A DNA stretch of 64,000 bases from contig JACKIB010000005.1 of the NCBI GenBank assembly GCA_020638695.1, forward strand, positions 124,001-188,000. The letters are read 5' to 3'. This document shows, piece after piece, positions 25,091 to 34,855 of this stretch; the first letter of the stretch is position 1; each line of letters begins with the position of its first letter. This DNA is from Planctomycetota bacterium. Lineage in GTDB: Bacteria > Planctomycetota > UBA1135 > UBA2386. The notes under the pieces are model-generated. The model ran no database searches and was not told where the DNA came from. It saw only the letters and a list, made by a program, of their open reading frames with translations. The position numbers and the translations under genes were made by a program.

Positions 25091-27102
25091 CGCAACGCTC
25101 CTTCACGAGCCGCTGCAACGGCGCGGCGGCCGGATCCCGCAACTCCGTGGCGAGCTCGCGCAGCGTCGGCAGCTCCGCGGCCGGCAGTGTCGGCGCGGCC
25201 AGCCGACCGGCGAGGTAGACCGAGAGTGCGAGTTCGCCGTCGCCGACGACGCGCGCCAGCTCCAGCGCGGCTCGGCCGCGGGGCTCGTCACCCGCGCCCG
25301 CGGCGATCGCCGCCTCGAGTACGTAGCGCAGTGGCACGGTCCGGTCGACGTCGCTGAGGATCGCTTCGAGCGCGATCATCCGGTCCGGACCGGGCACGCG
25401 CACGGCCGCGAGGATCCGGGACGCCACGTGATCGGTGTCGCTCGGAGCAACGCGACTCGTCCGGATCGTGGAGCCGGCGAGGGCACACACACTCTCGAGC
25501 ACCAACACGTCGTCGTCCGGCACGGCGATCCGCGCGAACGCCGCGCTCGCCGCTTCGAACTCGTTCTTCGCCATGGCCTGCAGAGCCAGCTCGAGATCGG
25601 CGTCGACCCCGGCCTGCAACCGCAGCTCGTGCGGAGCACACAGAACCTCGCCACCCGCGACCATGCGCGGCAGGAGCCGATGGCACAAGAGCCACGCGAT
25701 CGCCGCCGGGACGCCAGCGCCACGCACGCCCGCCGCGTGCGCCGTGGCGAGATCACGCTCGGCGCCGAGCAGTGCGCCGAGTCGCTGACGTGCCAAACCG
25801 CGCCAGAACAGCACATCGGGTGACGCCCGATCGGGGATCGCGGCGGCCGCGGCGGCCAACGCTTCGCGGTCGAACGGGCGCGACCCCGCGACCATGTGCT
25901 CGATCGCGGCCGCCGGCGTCGCGAGCGCCGGTGCGGACACCGCCCCGTCACCGGTCCGGAGGAACCGCCCGACGACGACACCCATCGCCAAACAGACCAC
26001 GAGCGCGACGACGAACCGCGCGGTGCGGGGAACGGGCCGCGGCGATGCGGCTGCCGGCTGCAGCTCGCGCATTCGCCGCGCGACCGTTCGACTCTGTGCC
26101 GGTCGCTGCTCCTTGTCCTTGGCGAGGCACTCCATCACCAGTGCATCTAGTGGGGTGTGTCCGAAGTTCGTTGCATAAGTCGTCGAGTCATGCGGTTCGC
26201 TCGCAAGGAGCTGCGACGACACGGCTTGTTGGTGGACAAGCTGAGGAGCTGCGACGCCGCGAGCGGGCCGTAGGGCCGGCGACTTATGTGACCAACTTCG
26301 GACACACCCCACTAGCGCCGGCGGGATGCCCGCACGCAGATGCGACGGCGGCTCCGGTTCGAGGGCCTCGACGTTCTTGAGGACCTGGAACAGGTTGTTA
26401 CCCGCGAACGGCGAGCGACCAGTGAGCAGCTCGTACAGCACGACACCGGTCGAGTACACGTCGGTACGCGCATCGACCGCCTCGGGCACGTCGAGGATCT
26501 GCTCGGGTGCCATGTACTCCGGCGTGCCGAGGATCTCGCCCGTGCGCGTCAGCCGCTCGCCGTCGGCGAGCGCGTGCGAGATGCCGAAGTCGAGCCCGCG
26601 CACGCGACCGGTCGTGTCGACCATCACGTTCTCGGGCTTGATGTCGCGGTGCACGATGCCGTGCTCGTGCGCGACCTGCAGCACGTCGGCGAGCTGCGCG
26701 ATCTTGTCGAGGGTCCATGCGAGGTCGCGGCGCTCGCCTTCGATCGCCTGCCGCAGCGTCGCCCCCTCGACGAGCTCCATCACGAGATAGAGCCGCCCTT
26801 CCTGGCAGTCGTGGTCGAACACGCGCACGACGCCCGGGTGTGGGATGCGCCGCCATCCGTGCTTCCCGCGCGAACCGCTCCGCCATCGACTCCGGTCCGA
26901 TGTGTGTCTGCACGGTCTTGATCGCGACGAGCGTGCCGAGCTCCGGATGCCGCGCGCGATACACGGCGCCCATGCCGCCGCGCTGCAGGAGCGTGAGCTC
27001 GCCCCAGACGCCGAGACGCGTGGGATGGGCGAAGTGCTGGCAGTGCGGACAGACGTCGCCCGTGAACGCTTCGAGCTGGCGATCACAGGCGGCGCAGTTC
27101 AC
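25080..27102 (-). pseudogene. Ser/Thr protein kinase, frameshifted and carrying an in-frame 55-codon element insertion
   Basis: From ATG 27102 the first frame encodes a zinc-ribbon start (CAACDRQ, CPHCQHF), the glycine loop LLQRGGMGAVYRA and Lys in VAIKTV, up to REARMA. The remainder is in another frame after a shift near 26845-26856: HPGVVRVFDHD, HRDIKPENVM, LDFGISHA, YMAPEQIL, then a transmembrane helix and a helical repeat tail to 25080. Within the kinase C-lobe, the residues between GIPPA and LDALVMECLAKD are encoded by the 169-bp element; the frame stays open. Without both changes this would be a standard membrane kinase between vWA and ECF sigma genes. Confidence 0.85.
26147..26315 (+). 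mobile_element. 169-bp CTAG-flanked palindromic element, copy 2, inside a kinase gene
   Basis: This copy is identical to copy 3 (reversed) and one base different from copy 1. Removing 165 bp (the element plus one CTAG) restores GCG-CTA-GAT-GCA, encoding A-L-D-A. The kinase consensus at this point continues directly, so the target was a single CTAG or TA that was duplicated. In the kinase reading direction the element has no stop codon. Confidence 0.92.
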
Positions 27103-28586
27103 AGGCGACGGAACCTCTCGATGCGGGAAGCGACGATGCGCCGATACTGTTCGAGCACGTCGTGGTTCTGGCGCAGGTCCACGTCGTCGGTGTCGCGGTA
27201 GTTCGCGCGGAAGAACCGCAGCGCCCGCTCGGCCACCCGCTCGGCCTCCCCGTAGCGCGACGACTTGCCGAGCTCCGCGACCTCGTGCGTCGCGCGAGCC
27301 AGGACCGGGATCGTGAAGTTCTTGCGCACCTCGTGGTCGATCAGACCCGCCGCGCGCAGTGTGTCCATCGGGTCGAGGAATGCCGACTCCAGATCGACCC
27401 GTCGCCGCTCGCCGTTGCCTGCCGAGCGCCAGGTCAGAGCGGCCTTGACCCAGGTGTCACGCCCGCCGTCCGCGGCGCGGTGGACTTTCGCGAGCACGAC
27501 GCTGGTGAGACCGTGGTTGAGGTCGTCGAGCGGGACGGAGAAGCCACCGCGCCGCATCGCCGGCCGGTAACCGAAGACCTCGTCGACCTCGATGTCCCGA
27601 CCGTGGCGCACCTCGAGCCTGACGTCGCGGGCGACCGCGCCGGACAGGCTCTGCGCCTCGTCGACGAACACCTTCTCCACTTGCTGGCGATCGCTGACGA
27701 AGTGGAACAGCCCGTGTCCTGCCTTCGCCAGCCGCGCCAGCAGCTCATGGTTGAAGTCCTTGCCGACGCCGACCGTCGTCAGGTCGATGCCACGCTCGTT
27801 GCATCGGCGCGAATCCCTCGCGATCTGCGCGCTGTCCGTGACGCCCTTGTTGGCGATCCCGTCCGTCAGCAGGATCACGCGGCGCTGGCGGCGCGACGCG
27901 GTCCGCTCCGTACCGGTGTCACCGCGATCGCCACGGTCACCATGATCACCGTCGTCGCGCGCGAGCTGCTCGTAGCCGAGCATCAATCCGCCGTGCAGAT
28001 TCGTCGAACCACCGGGCTGTAGCGAGCGGATCGCCGACAGCGCCCGATCCCCGTCGCCGACGTCCCGCAGGCGCAACACGACATCGGCCGCATCCGCGTA
28101 GCCGACGATCGCGATCCGATCGTCGGGGCGCAGCTTGCGCACGAAGCGCTCGAGCCCCGCCTTCACCCACGTCATCTTGTCCTCGGCCGACATCGACCCG
28201 CTCGTGTCGATCACGAGCACGACGTCGATCGGCGTGAGGTCGCGCGGGCTGTGCACGCGCGCGGTCGCGAGCCCGATCTGCAGCACGGATGCATCGCTCC
28301 GGCTGCCGAACGGCGCATCCCACCGCAGGTCGAGCGCGACCTCCTGCCCGGCCTTGGGCAGCGGAATCCCGTGGCGGTGGTAGTTGACGATGTCCTCGAT
28401 GACGATCGCTGCCGGATCCGGCGGCTCGCCCAGCTCGGCGAACCGTTTCGCCACGGCGTGCCCCGTGGACGAGGATCCATCCTGGGCACCGACGCCCGGA
28501 GCGAGGCCGGCGAGCAGCGACGTGAGCAGGGCCGTGGCAGGACCCGTGCGGGAGAGGAGGAACATCGGACGTGTCGAGTGGACCAT
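27099..28586 (-). CDS. exported von Willebrand factor type A domain protein
   Basis: ATG at 28586 (MVHSTRPMFLL; 28565 is an alternative) opens a signal peptide ending GVGAQ and gives 495 residues. The vWA domain has a complete MIDAS: DVVLVIDTSGSMS (DxSxS) around 120, LQPGGSTNLHGGL (Thr) and VILLTDGIANKG (Asp). A VIT-like N-terminal strand set and a beta-rich C-terminus (VRLEVRHGRDIEVDEVFGY) flank it, as in inter-alpha-trypsin-inhibitor-like bacterial proteins. It is first in a vWA-kinase-ECF sigma operon; the stop overlaps the kinase start by 4 nt. A ligand-sensing role for the kinase is plausible but inferred. Confidence 0.88.
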   Translation of the reverse strand: MVHSTRPMFLLSRTGPATALLTSLLAGLAPGVGAQDGSSSTGHAVAKRFAELGEPPDPAAIVIEDIVNYHRHGIPLPKAGQEVALDLRWDAPFGSRSDASVLQIGLATARVHSPRDLTPIDVVLVIDTSGSMSAEDKMTWVKAGLERFVRKLRPDDRIAIVGYADAADVVLRLRDVGDGDRALSAIRSLQPGGSTNLHGGLMLGYEQLARDDGDHGDRGDRGDTGTERTASRRQRRVILLTDGIANKGVTDSAQIARDSRRCNERGIDLTTVGVGKDFNHELLARLAKAGHGLFHFVSDRQQVEKVFVDEAQSLSGAVARDVRLEVRHGRDIEVDEVFGYRPAMRRGGFSVPLDDLNHGLTSVVLAKVHRAADGGRDTWVKAALTWRSAGNGERRRVDLESAFLDPMDTLRAAGLIDHEVRKNFTIPVLARATHEVAELGKSSRYGEAERVAERALRFFRANYRDTDDVDLRQNHDVLEQYRRIVASRIERFRRL

Positions 28587-28835
28587 AGAACCGACCAGTG
28601 TGGGAAATGCCTCCCGGGATTCGCGACCCCCGCCGTCCTTACCGGGATTCCGACGATTCCCGATCGGCGCATCGGCGCGCTCGCCCGTGGCTGCCACTCT
28701 CGCCTTCGAGCGGGGAGCAGCACGATCCGCGCCGACGCCCGGGTTGGCGAAATCACCGACGTCGGGCGGGACACCAGCGGCCAGGCGATCCCGACCGCCG
28801 CGCCGCGGTATCCTCTGGCGTAGGAGGTTCGAGTC

Positions 28836-30676
28836 ATGCCGTCACGTCCGCTCGCCGCCCTGCTCTTTTCCTCACCACCACGGATACGATCCAGCTCAAC
28901 GTGCTGCTTCTGAACACCGGTCCGGCCGGCGGGTGGCTGGTGCAGAAGGCGGTGGCGTTCGCGCGGTCCGGCCCGGGTTACGCGATCGCGTTGGATGTCG
29001 ACCGCGACGGGGACGTGGACGTGATCACGGTGAACAGCGAGTACTGCGTCGTGCCCAGTCCGGCACCCAGGAACTTCCTGTGGCTCAACGATGGATCCGC
29101 CGGATTCACGATCGTCTCGCCCGCGGTATTCCCCGATGACGTCTCGATTGCCTCGTCGGTCGTCGCGTTCGACTGCGATGGCGACGGAGATGCGGATGTC
29201 GTGGTCGGCAACAAGGTCTCGGCGAATACCCTGTACCTCAACGACGGCAAGCAACCGGCCACGTTCACCCGCGTCGCGCCGCACGACGCAGTAGACGAGG
29301 TGAAGGTCGCCTCCGTGACGGTCGCCGACGTCGACCGCGACGGCTCATTGGACCTCGTCTTGACCTTTCCAGACGCCGGGTGCCGCAACGGTCCGGCTCG
29401 GCTGTTGACCAACCGCGGATCCGGGCGGTTCGACACGGTTGCGTTGCCGGTGCCCCTCGGCACGGCGGGGTACTGGACGACGTCGGATGCCGGCGTGGGG
29501 GATCTCGATGGCGACGGCTGGGAGGACATCTTGGTCGCCACACCGGATGCGAGCACGCCCCTGCTCATGTTCTCGCGGGTCGGCAGCGGACCTTGGGTGC
29601 GCGCGTTTGCCGGGTCGCTGACCACCCAGACGATGAATGCCTACTCCATCGCGTTGGTCGATGTGGACGGTGACGGGGACCTCGACGTCTTCATCGGCAA
29701 CAGTGGACAGGACGAACTGTATTTGCGCACCGGCACGACGTTCACGCGGTCCACCAGTCTCCCCGTGCTCACCGGGACGACGACCTCGATCGCGGCCGCC
29801 GACTTCACGGGTGACGGCAACGTCGACCTCCTACTGGCTACCAACACCGCCCCGCGGTTGCTCGCCGGGAGCCCCAGCGGTGTGTTCACTGATGTGACGA
29901 GCACGTACTTGCCGTCTGCGACCGCCTTGCGCCGGGTGGCGGCCGGGGACCTCGATGGGGTTCCGGGGGTGGACTTCGCCGCGGTCACGCTCGCAGGAGA
30001 CGTTGTGGTGGGCCGCAACGCCGGCCCGGGGAAGCCCTTCGTAGTGACCCCGATCACTCTCCCGGGGAAAGCCAAGTGCGTCGCGATCGGGGACATCGAC
30101 GGGGACGGGGCTGCGGACCTGGTGGTCGGCGGTGAGGTGGCCGTTCGCACGGTGTTCCTGCGCGGCAACGGAAGCGGTGGGTTCACGATCTGGCACACCC
30201 TGGATCAGCAGGTCGTCATCCCGGTCGCGGTCCGTGCCGCCGCCGTGCTCGACTTCGACCGCGACGGGGACCTCGACGTGGTGCTCGCGTGGGGCGACGA
30301 TCCCGGCAGCGGGGTGACGTACGGTGGTCCCCTGCGCTTCTTGACGAACACGACGCGCAACCTGTCCGCACGCGGTCCGATCCGCGAGGGAAAGACGTTC
30401 CACATGCAGTACCACGGCCCACAGGGCACCGCGATCACGGCGATCGCCCTGTCGGTGCTCGCCATGCCGGTGGACCTCGGCGGACTCGGAGTGCTGCAGA
30501 TCGACCCGGCGCGGATGATCCTGCTGCCGGGTGTCGCGATCCCGGCGTCGAATGCGGCGGCACTGCGGGTGCCGATCCCGGCGAACACCATGCTGCTCGG
30601 TCAGAATCTGCACTGGCAGGCGATCGCCGGAACCCGACTGACCGGACCGGAGAGTACGCGGATCACCGGGTACTGA
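28836..30676 (+). pseudogene. N-terminally truncated FG-GAP protein gene (copy 2)
   Basis: An AGGAGG at 28822-28827 precedes ATG 28836, which begins a signal-peptide-like MPSRPLAALLF. At about 28868 the sequence joins the middle of an FG-GAP gene in a different frame (FLTTTDTIQLN; copy 1 has FVTTTDTVQPN), so the natural start reaches a stop after 25 codons. Roughly 250 residues present in copy 1 are missing. Downstream, the copy is almost base-identical to copy 1 to the stop and 15 bp beyond. The single long open frame reading through from 28598 is a chance fusion antisense to the vWA upstream region. Confidence 0.85.
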
Positions 30677-30691
30677 CGGGTCGATCGAGAT
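28942..30691 (+). repeat. 1.75-kb direct repeat, copy 2 (partner 20946-22695)
   Basis: This tract is collinear with copy 1 without indels and has only three visible base changes, one of which changes Arg to Leu in LWRNDGS/LWLNDGS. It stops abruptly 15 bp after the stop codon. The preceding segment, 28868-28941, is homologous but clearly more diverged. Confidence 0.93.
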
Positions 30692-30786
30692 TCCGAGCGT
30701 CGTCGACGGCCCTCGACAGCTCGAATCCGTTCACCGGCAAGCTGCTCGGCAGACTGGTCACGATGTAGCGAGTGCTCTGCTACGGA

Positions 30787-31923
30787 TCAATTGGTCGCCG
30801 CGCCCTCCTCGAGCAACGTCCGGAACGCCAGTCCCCACGGCGGCCGCAAGAACCCCAGCGCGCGTACGTCCTCGAACCAGTGGCCGAACGGCGAATGGCG
30901 TGAGAACGTGCTTCCGCCGAGCACCCGACATACTCGTGTCAACAGGCTCTCGGCCAGCTCGGCAATGGCGGTCTTGCCGAGCAACACCGCGCGGCGTGGG
31001 TCGTCGCTGGTCTCGACCGCACGGAGCATTCCGTCGAATGCCTGCTGGATGAGCCAGTGCTCGATCTCGGCGCGCGCCCACTCGACGCGTTCGAAGTCCG
31101 CGGCTGCCGGCGCGACCTGTGCGCTTGCCGTGTGCATCGCCTCGTCGACGATGCCGACCACGACGCTGGTGAACAGGCAACCGATGTACCCGCTGACGCG
31201 CGCGGCGACCTCGCGGAGGTGACCGCACCAGGCCATCCGGGTCGCGGGGAAACGCTGGAACTCCAGGGCGTGGCTCTGGGTGGCGGTCATGCCATGACCA
31301 TCCCACGGTGCGAGGATGTTGACGCCCCGCGAGCCGTCGAGCGGCACGCCGCGTAGGTCGACGAAGAACCAGTCGGCGATCGTCTCGCCCTCGGGGACCG
31401 CGGTCGTCACCATGAACGACATCGCTCCGGTACCACTGCCGAAGTGCTTTCGGCCGGAGATCTGAAACCCCAGTGGCCCGTCGTGCGGCACGGCGGCGGT
31501 CGTGCTGCGCGTCACGTCGCCGCCGGTGCCGGGTTCGGAGGTCGCGGTACCCCACCAATGTCCCTGTTGCACGGAGCGGAAGATCTCGTCGCACTGTCCG
31601 ACGAACTGCGGATCCGCGGTGGCCTCGGCGGGCGCGGTGAGCCAGTACGAGAGCACCGCAGGGTGCATGGCCGAGACCAGGGTGACCGAGGAGTCGCCGC
31701 GGGCCAACAAGCGGAAGCACTCGCAGATGCCACGCGTCGACTGCCGCACGCTCGCGAACAGCCCGCCGCGCTCGACCGGCAACCCGGTGCGTAGGAGCCC
31801 GGCATCAGCCAGTGTCCGCAGGTCCGCGGGATCGAGGCTGCGGCGTGCCTGCCGCTCGCGCCGCTGTTGCGCGAATGCGTTCGAGATGGTCGCGAGGGAC
31901 GCATGTAGTTCGCCGAAGTCCAT
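30787..31923 (-). CDS. acyl-CoA dehydrogenase-like flavoprotein
   Basis: ATG at 31923 (MDFGELHASLA) gives 378 residues, the usual acyl-CoA dehydrogenase size. An open frame continues upstream through element-derived DNA and was not used. An all-helical N-terminus is followed by a beta domain (TATSEPGTGGDVTRST, FQISGRKHFGSGTGAMSFM) resembling the FAD/substrate region. A helical C-terminus follows (GYIGCLFTSVVVGIVDEAM, AELAESLLTRVCRVLGG, HWFEDVRALGFLRP). The conserved catalytic glutamate cannot be assigned with certainty, so the reaction may be dehydrogenation or a flavin monooxygenase-type reaction. No fatty-acid genes are nearby. Confidence 0.8.
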   Translation of the reverse strand: MDFGELHASLATISNAFAQQRRERQARRSLDPADLRTLADAGLLRTGLPVERGGLFASVRQSTRGICECFRLLARGDSSVTLVSAMHPAVLSYWLTAPAEATADPQFVGQCDEIFRSVQQGHWWGTATSEPGTGGDVTRSTTAAVPHDGPLGFQISGRKHFGSGTGAMSFMVTTAVPEGETIADWFFVDLRGVPLDGSRGVNILAPWDGHGMTATQSHALEFQRFPATRMAWCGHLREVAARVSGYIGCLFTSVVVGIVDEAMHTASAQVAPAAADFERVEWARAEIEHWLIQQAFDGMLRAVETSDDPRRAVLLGKTAIAELAESLLTRVCRVLGGSTFSRHSPFGHWFEDVRALGFLRPPWGLAFRTLLEEGAATN

Positions 31924-32317
31924 GTCGATACCCGGTGCGGAGCGGCGGTTCTGGGGGTTGGCAGCAGCAAACTCGCCTGGCCGCGCGACCACGGTACCCT
32001 GACCCCGCACGGGCGCAACGACACGGCGCACGTAGCCGCGTCCGCGTAACGGATCGCAGGTGCTACAGATCATTGGCTTGTTCATGGGCGGGCTGCGGAG
32101 TTGCGACGCAGCGGGCGGGGCGTCGGGCTCCGACACATGTGCGGAAACTCGGCGGCGCCCCACTAAGCTCACCGTGATGCCGTTCCCGAGCGCATGGGAT
32201 CGATGCTGGCCGTCGCGCGTCGAGCGATGGCGAACGGTCGGCGGCCGCGCGGAGTTCGCGGAATGCTCCCGGTCCGAGTGGGGCGGTCCAGCGCGGCGGG
32301 AGGACCCCGCCCGGTCG
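31924..32317. other. 394-bp intergenic region between divergent genes, containing a decayed element copy
   Basis: The part at 32048-32167 is a decayed copy of the 169-bp element (entered separately). The remaining bases hold only spurious open frames. Promoters for the acyl-CoA dehydrogenase-like gene and the NHL gene should lie here; no clear boxes were seen. Confidence 0.5.
32048..32167 (+). mobile_element. decayed copy 4 of the 169-bp element
   Basis: Blocks matching the element in the same orientation as copies 1 and 2 are GGCTTGTT, then CTGCGGAGTTGCGACGC, then GCGGGCGGG, and a right end CCCCACTAAG. The left terminal repeat is not recognisable. Its age implies the family has been active or present in this lineage for a long time. 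Confidence 0.65.
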
Positions 32318-33337
32318 ATGACGCGCCGGGCGTTTCTTCATCTCTGCGGGGCACTGGCTGCCTCGGGTGGAGTCTCCTGTGCTTCGCTGGGCAAGCGCTC
32401 CACTCCGCGGGTGGAGCGGATCGCGTGTTGGGGCACCCGTGGGTCGGGTCCTGGCCAGTTTCGCTCGCCGATCGCGATCGCGGTCGACCATGCGGATCGC
32501 GTGTTCATCACCGATGTGCACAACCACCGTGTGCAGTGTTTCACCGGTGAGGGCGGGTTCGTCAGTTCGTTCGCATTGCCGACCGACCTGCCGGTGCGCA
32601 ACACCAAGGTGGGGATGACCCTGGCTGGCGGCATCGCGGTGGATCGCCGCGGGTACGTCTACGTTTCGCTGATGAACAGCGACGTCGTGGTGGTGTTCGA
32701 TCGTGGCGGGGTGCTCGTGCGCAAGCTCGGCCGCTCCGGCAGTGGACCCGGCGAGCTGCACGAGCCCGGCGGGTTGGCAGTCGATCGGGCCAGCTCGCTG
32801 TTCGTCGCCGACCAGTGCAACCGCCGCGTCCAAGTGTTCGACCACGCCGGGCGGTTCGTACGCGCGTTCGGACGCTACGGGACCGCGCTCGGTGAGTTCG
32901 ATGGCGTCGAACCAGCGAACTCGCGTTTCGGTGGACCCCACTACCTCGCGCTTGACGGGTTCGGACGTCTGTTCACCACCGAAGGTGCGCGCGGGCGCGT
33001 CCAAGCGTGGTCGTTGGACGGCTCACCGATCGCGTCGTGGGGCGACAAGCGCGATGGGCCAGGCGGTTTCGGTGGCCGCAAGACCCCGTTCTCCAAGAAC
33101 ACCCTCGGTCCACTCGGAGTCTGTGCCGACCGGGCCGGGCGCGTATGGGTGAGCAGTCTCGACGGCCGGGTGCAGTTGTTCACTGCGGACGGCGCCTACG
33201 TGGTTGGCATCGGGGGTGAAGGCGCGGGCCCCGGGCAGTTCGTGACCCCGCATGGGATGGCGATCGACTCGAACGGCTGCTTGTACGTGGTGGACTCGGG
33301 CAACCACCGAGTCCAGAAGTTCGCCGTGACCGGTTGA
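32318..33337 (+). CDS. NHL-repeat beta-propeller protein with twin-arginine-like signal
   Basis: ATG at 32318 gives 339 residues. The signal region MTRRAFLHLCGALAASGGVSC has a twin arginine and a possible lipobox Cys. Five to six NHL repeats follow: SPIAIAVDHADRVFITDVHNHRVQCF, GGIAVDRRGYVYVS, GGLAVDRASSLFVADQCNRRVQVF, LALDGFGRLFTTE, and GMAIDSNGCLYVVDSGNHRVQKF. The propeller is complete to the end, so this is a stand-alone six-bladed binding protein exported by Tat or Sec. A GGAGGA-like purine stretch lies near 32299. The sequence upstream of 32318 derives from a decayed element and was not counted. Confidence 0.85.
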   Translation: MTRRAFLHLCGALAASGGVSCASLGKRSTPRVERIACWGTRGSGPGQFRSPIAIAVDHADRVFITDVHNHRVQCFTGEGGFVSSFALPTDLPVRNTKVGMTLAGGIAVDRRGYVYVSLMNSDVVVVFDRGGVLVRKLGRSGSGPGELHEPGGLAVDRASSLFVADQCNRRVQVFDHAGRFVRAFGRYGTALGEFDGVEPANSRFGGPHYLALDGFGRLFTTEGARGRVQAWSLDGSPIASWGDKRDGPGGFGGRKTPFSKNTLGPLGVCADRAGRVWVSSLDGRVQLFTADGAYVVGIGGEGAGPGQFVTPHGMAIDSNGCLYVVDSGNHRVQKFAVTG

Positions 33338-33467
33338 CCGCGAGTGCCTGACCGAGCTGCGGAACCGCGCAAGGTCGGTCCCGGGGTTCCTCGTGCGGTG
33401 GCAACAGCCCCTGGCGCGGGGATGCCCTGCACCGCAGCCAAGCCGTGCCGTCAGTGGTCCGGGGTAA

Positions 33468-33625
33468 CTCGCGGGGTGGTTCGCACATTCGCCGGGTCCC
33501 GTACGGACCGCTCGCGGCGTCGTAGCTCCTCAGCTTGTCCCCCAACAGCCTGTCGTCGCAGCCCCTTGCCAGCGAACCGCACGCCTCGCCGACACATGCA
33601 ACGGACTTCGGACGCACTCCACTCG
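33468..33625 (-). mobile_element. decayed copy 5 of the 169-bp element
   Basis: In reverse orientation to copies 1 and 2, this 158-bp tract matches most of the element: CCGCTCGCGGCGTCG, then AGCTCCTCAGCTTGTCC, then AGCGAACCGCA, then ACTTCGGACGCACTCCACTCG. Several substitutions and short deletions affect the left terminal repeat. It lies between the NHL and HEAT-like genes within a 342-bp stretch otherwise lacking genes (33338-33679). Confidence 0.8.
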
Positions 33626-33679
33626 CGATGGCATGCCCCGCCGGGTTCCGCAGCAGCCGCTCTACGCGTGCTGCGGGAG

Positions 33680-34846
33680 CTATCGCCCGGCGGGCTGACG
33701 GGCGGCGAGCCACGCTGCCCAGCGACTCGGGTCAGCGCCGGGGTCGGCGCCGGACACCACTCGGGCAGCGTCGCGAAGGGCGCGCACGATCTGGACCCGC
33801 TCGGTGCGCACCTGCACCACGGTGGTGTCGAGCACCGCGCCGCTCTGGATCACGTCGACACGCGGGTTGGCGATGAACGAGGCCATCGCCACCTCGACAT
33901 CGTAGTCGCGCAAGTAGCTCTCTTGCTGCACCACGGCGACGTTGGCGCGGGTAGACCCCGCGGGGGGTGCCTTACGGCGGAAGGCGGCCGCGGCAGGCCC
34001 GGCGGCGATCAGGTGGGGGAGCGCGGACGGGTCGCGCAGCATGCCGAGCGCCTCGGCCGCACGCACGCGGCACTGCGCCTGGTCGTGGTGCAGCAACTTG
34101 GCGAAGAACGGCACCGCCGTAGTGCGGCCGCGCGCCGCGGTGTGGGCTAGCACTGCGGCTTGGCGCACCGCGGGGTCGTGATCGAGGATCGCCGCGAGCA
34201 GGGCGGTGGGGACCTTCGGGTCGGACTGCCGGATACTGAGTGCTCGCAGCGCGGCGATGCGGCGTTCGGGGTGGTGGTCGCCGCGGGCGCGACGGCGCAG
34301 CAGCGGCTCGGCGTCGGGAACGCGCGCAAGCAGGGTGGCGACCGCGAGCGACTTGGCTTTCGAGCTGCGCCGGTCGAGGCGCAGCATGAGTTCACGCACC
34401 CGCACGTCGGGGCTCGCCTTCCACCACTTCCGTGGCAACACTTCGGGTTCGAGTTCGCCCAGGAACGCAGCCATTCGGGGGTGCCCAGCGCCTTCCGAGG
34501 AGCCGGTGTGGCGTAGTGCCGCGTCGAGCAGCCGCCACATCTCGTCGGTCAACCCGAACCCGCGAGCCACGCGGGCCAGTTCGAGGCATGCATGGACTCC
34601 GCGCACTTGCACCTGCGCCTCGAGTCGGTGCAGCGCGTCGCGCAGCTCGGCATCCGTGCGGATCCGCGCGATCTGCGCCTGCGGTACCAGGACGGTGCCG
34701 CCGCGGGTCTTCACTTCGAGCTGCGTCCCGACCACGCGGGTCGTGCCGACGTGGACCGTGCCGTCGCGCATCCGCACCTCGTCGGCGGGGAGCGCTGCGG
34801 TCGCGAAGTACAGGGAAAGGGCGTGGACGATGTATCGAGAGCGCAT
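33680..34846 (-). CDS. exported HEAT-repeat-like protein (paralogue of the next gene)
   Basis: ATG at 34846 (MRSRYIVHALSLYFATAALPADE) gives a signal peptide and 388 residues. A short beta segment (VRMRDGTVHVGTTRVVG) resembles an SH3-like start. Helical repeats typical of HEAT/PBS lyase-like domains follow (AVRQAAVLAHTAARGRTT, CRVRAAEALGMLRDPSALPHLIAAG). The C-terminal region has YLRDYDVEVAMASFIANPRVDVIQSGAVLD. It is about half identical by eye to the upstream neighbour at 34856, from which it is separated by 9 bp, indicating a tandem duplication transcribed together. Function unknown. Confidence 0.8.
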   Translation of the reverse strand: MRSRYIVHALSLYFATAALPADEVRMRDGTVHVGTTRVVGTQLEVKTRGGTVLVPQAQIARIRTDAELRDALHRLEAQVQVRGVHACLELARVARGFGLTDEMWRLLDAALRHTGSSEGAGHPRMAAFLGELEPEVLPRKWWKASPDVRVRELMLRLDRRSSKAKSLAVATLLARVPDAEPLLRRRARGDHHPERRIAALRALSIRQSDPKVPTALLAAILDHDPAVRQAAVLAHTAARGRTTAVPFFAKLLHHDQAQCRVRAAEALGMLRDPSALPHLIAAGPAAAAFRRKAPPAGSTRANVAVVQQESYLRDYDVEVAMASFIANPRVDVIQSGAVLDTTVVQVRTERVQIVRALRDAARVVSGADPGADPSRWAAWLAARQPAGR

Positions 34847-34855
34847 GTGGAGTCG

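Noticed and set aside
28598..30676. 692-codon ORF as a complete FG-GAP protein
   Set aside because: The first ~90 codons are antisense to the vWA upstream region and lack a signal peptide; the natural start (28836) is in another frame.
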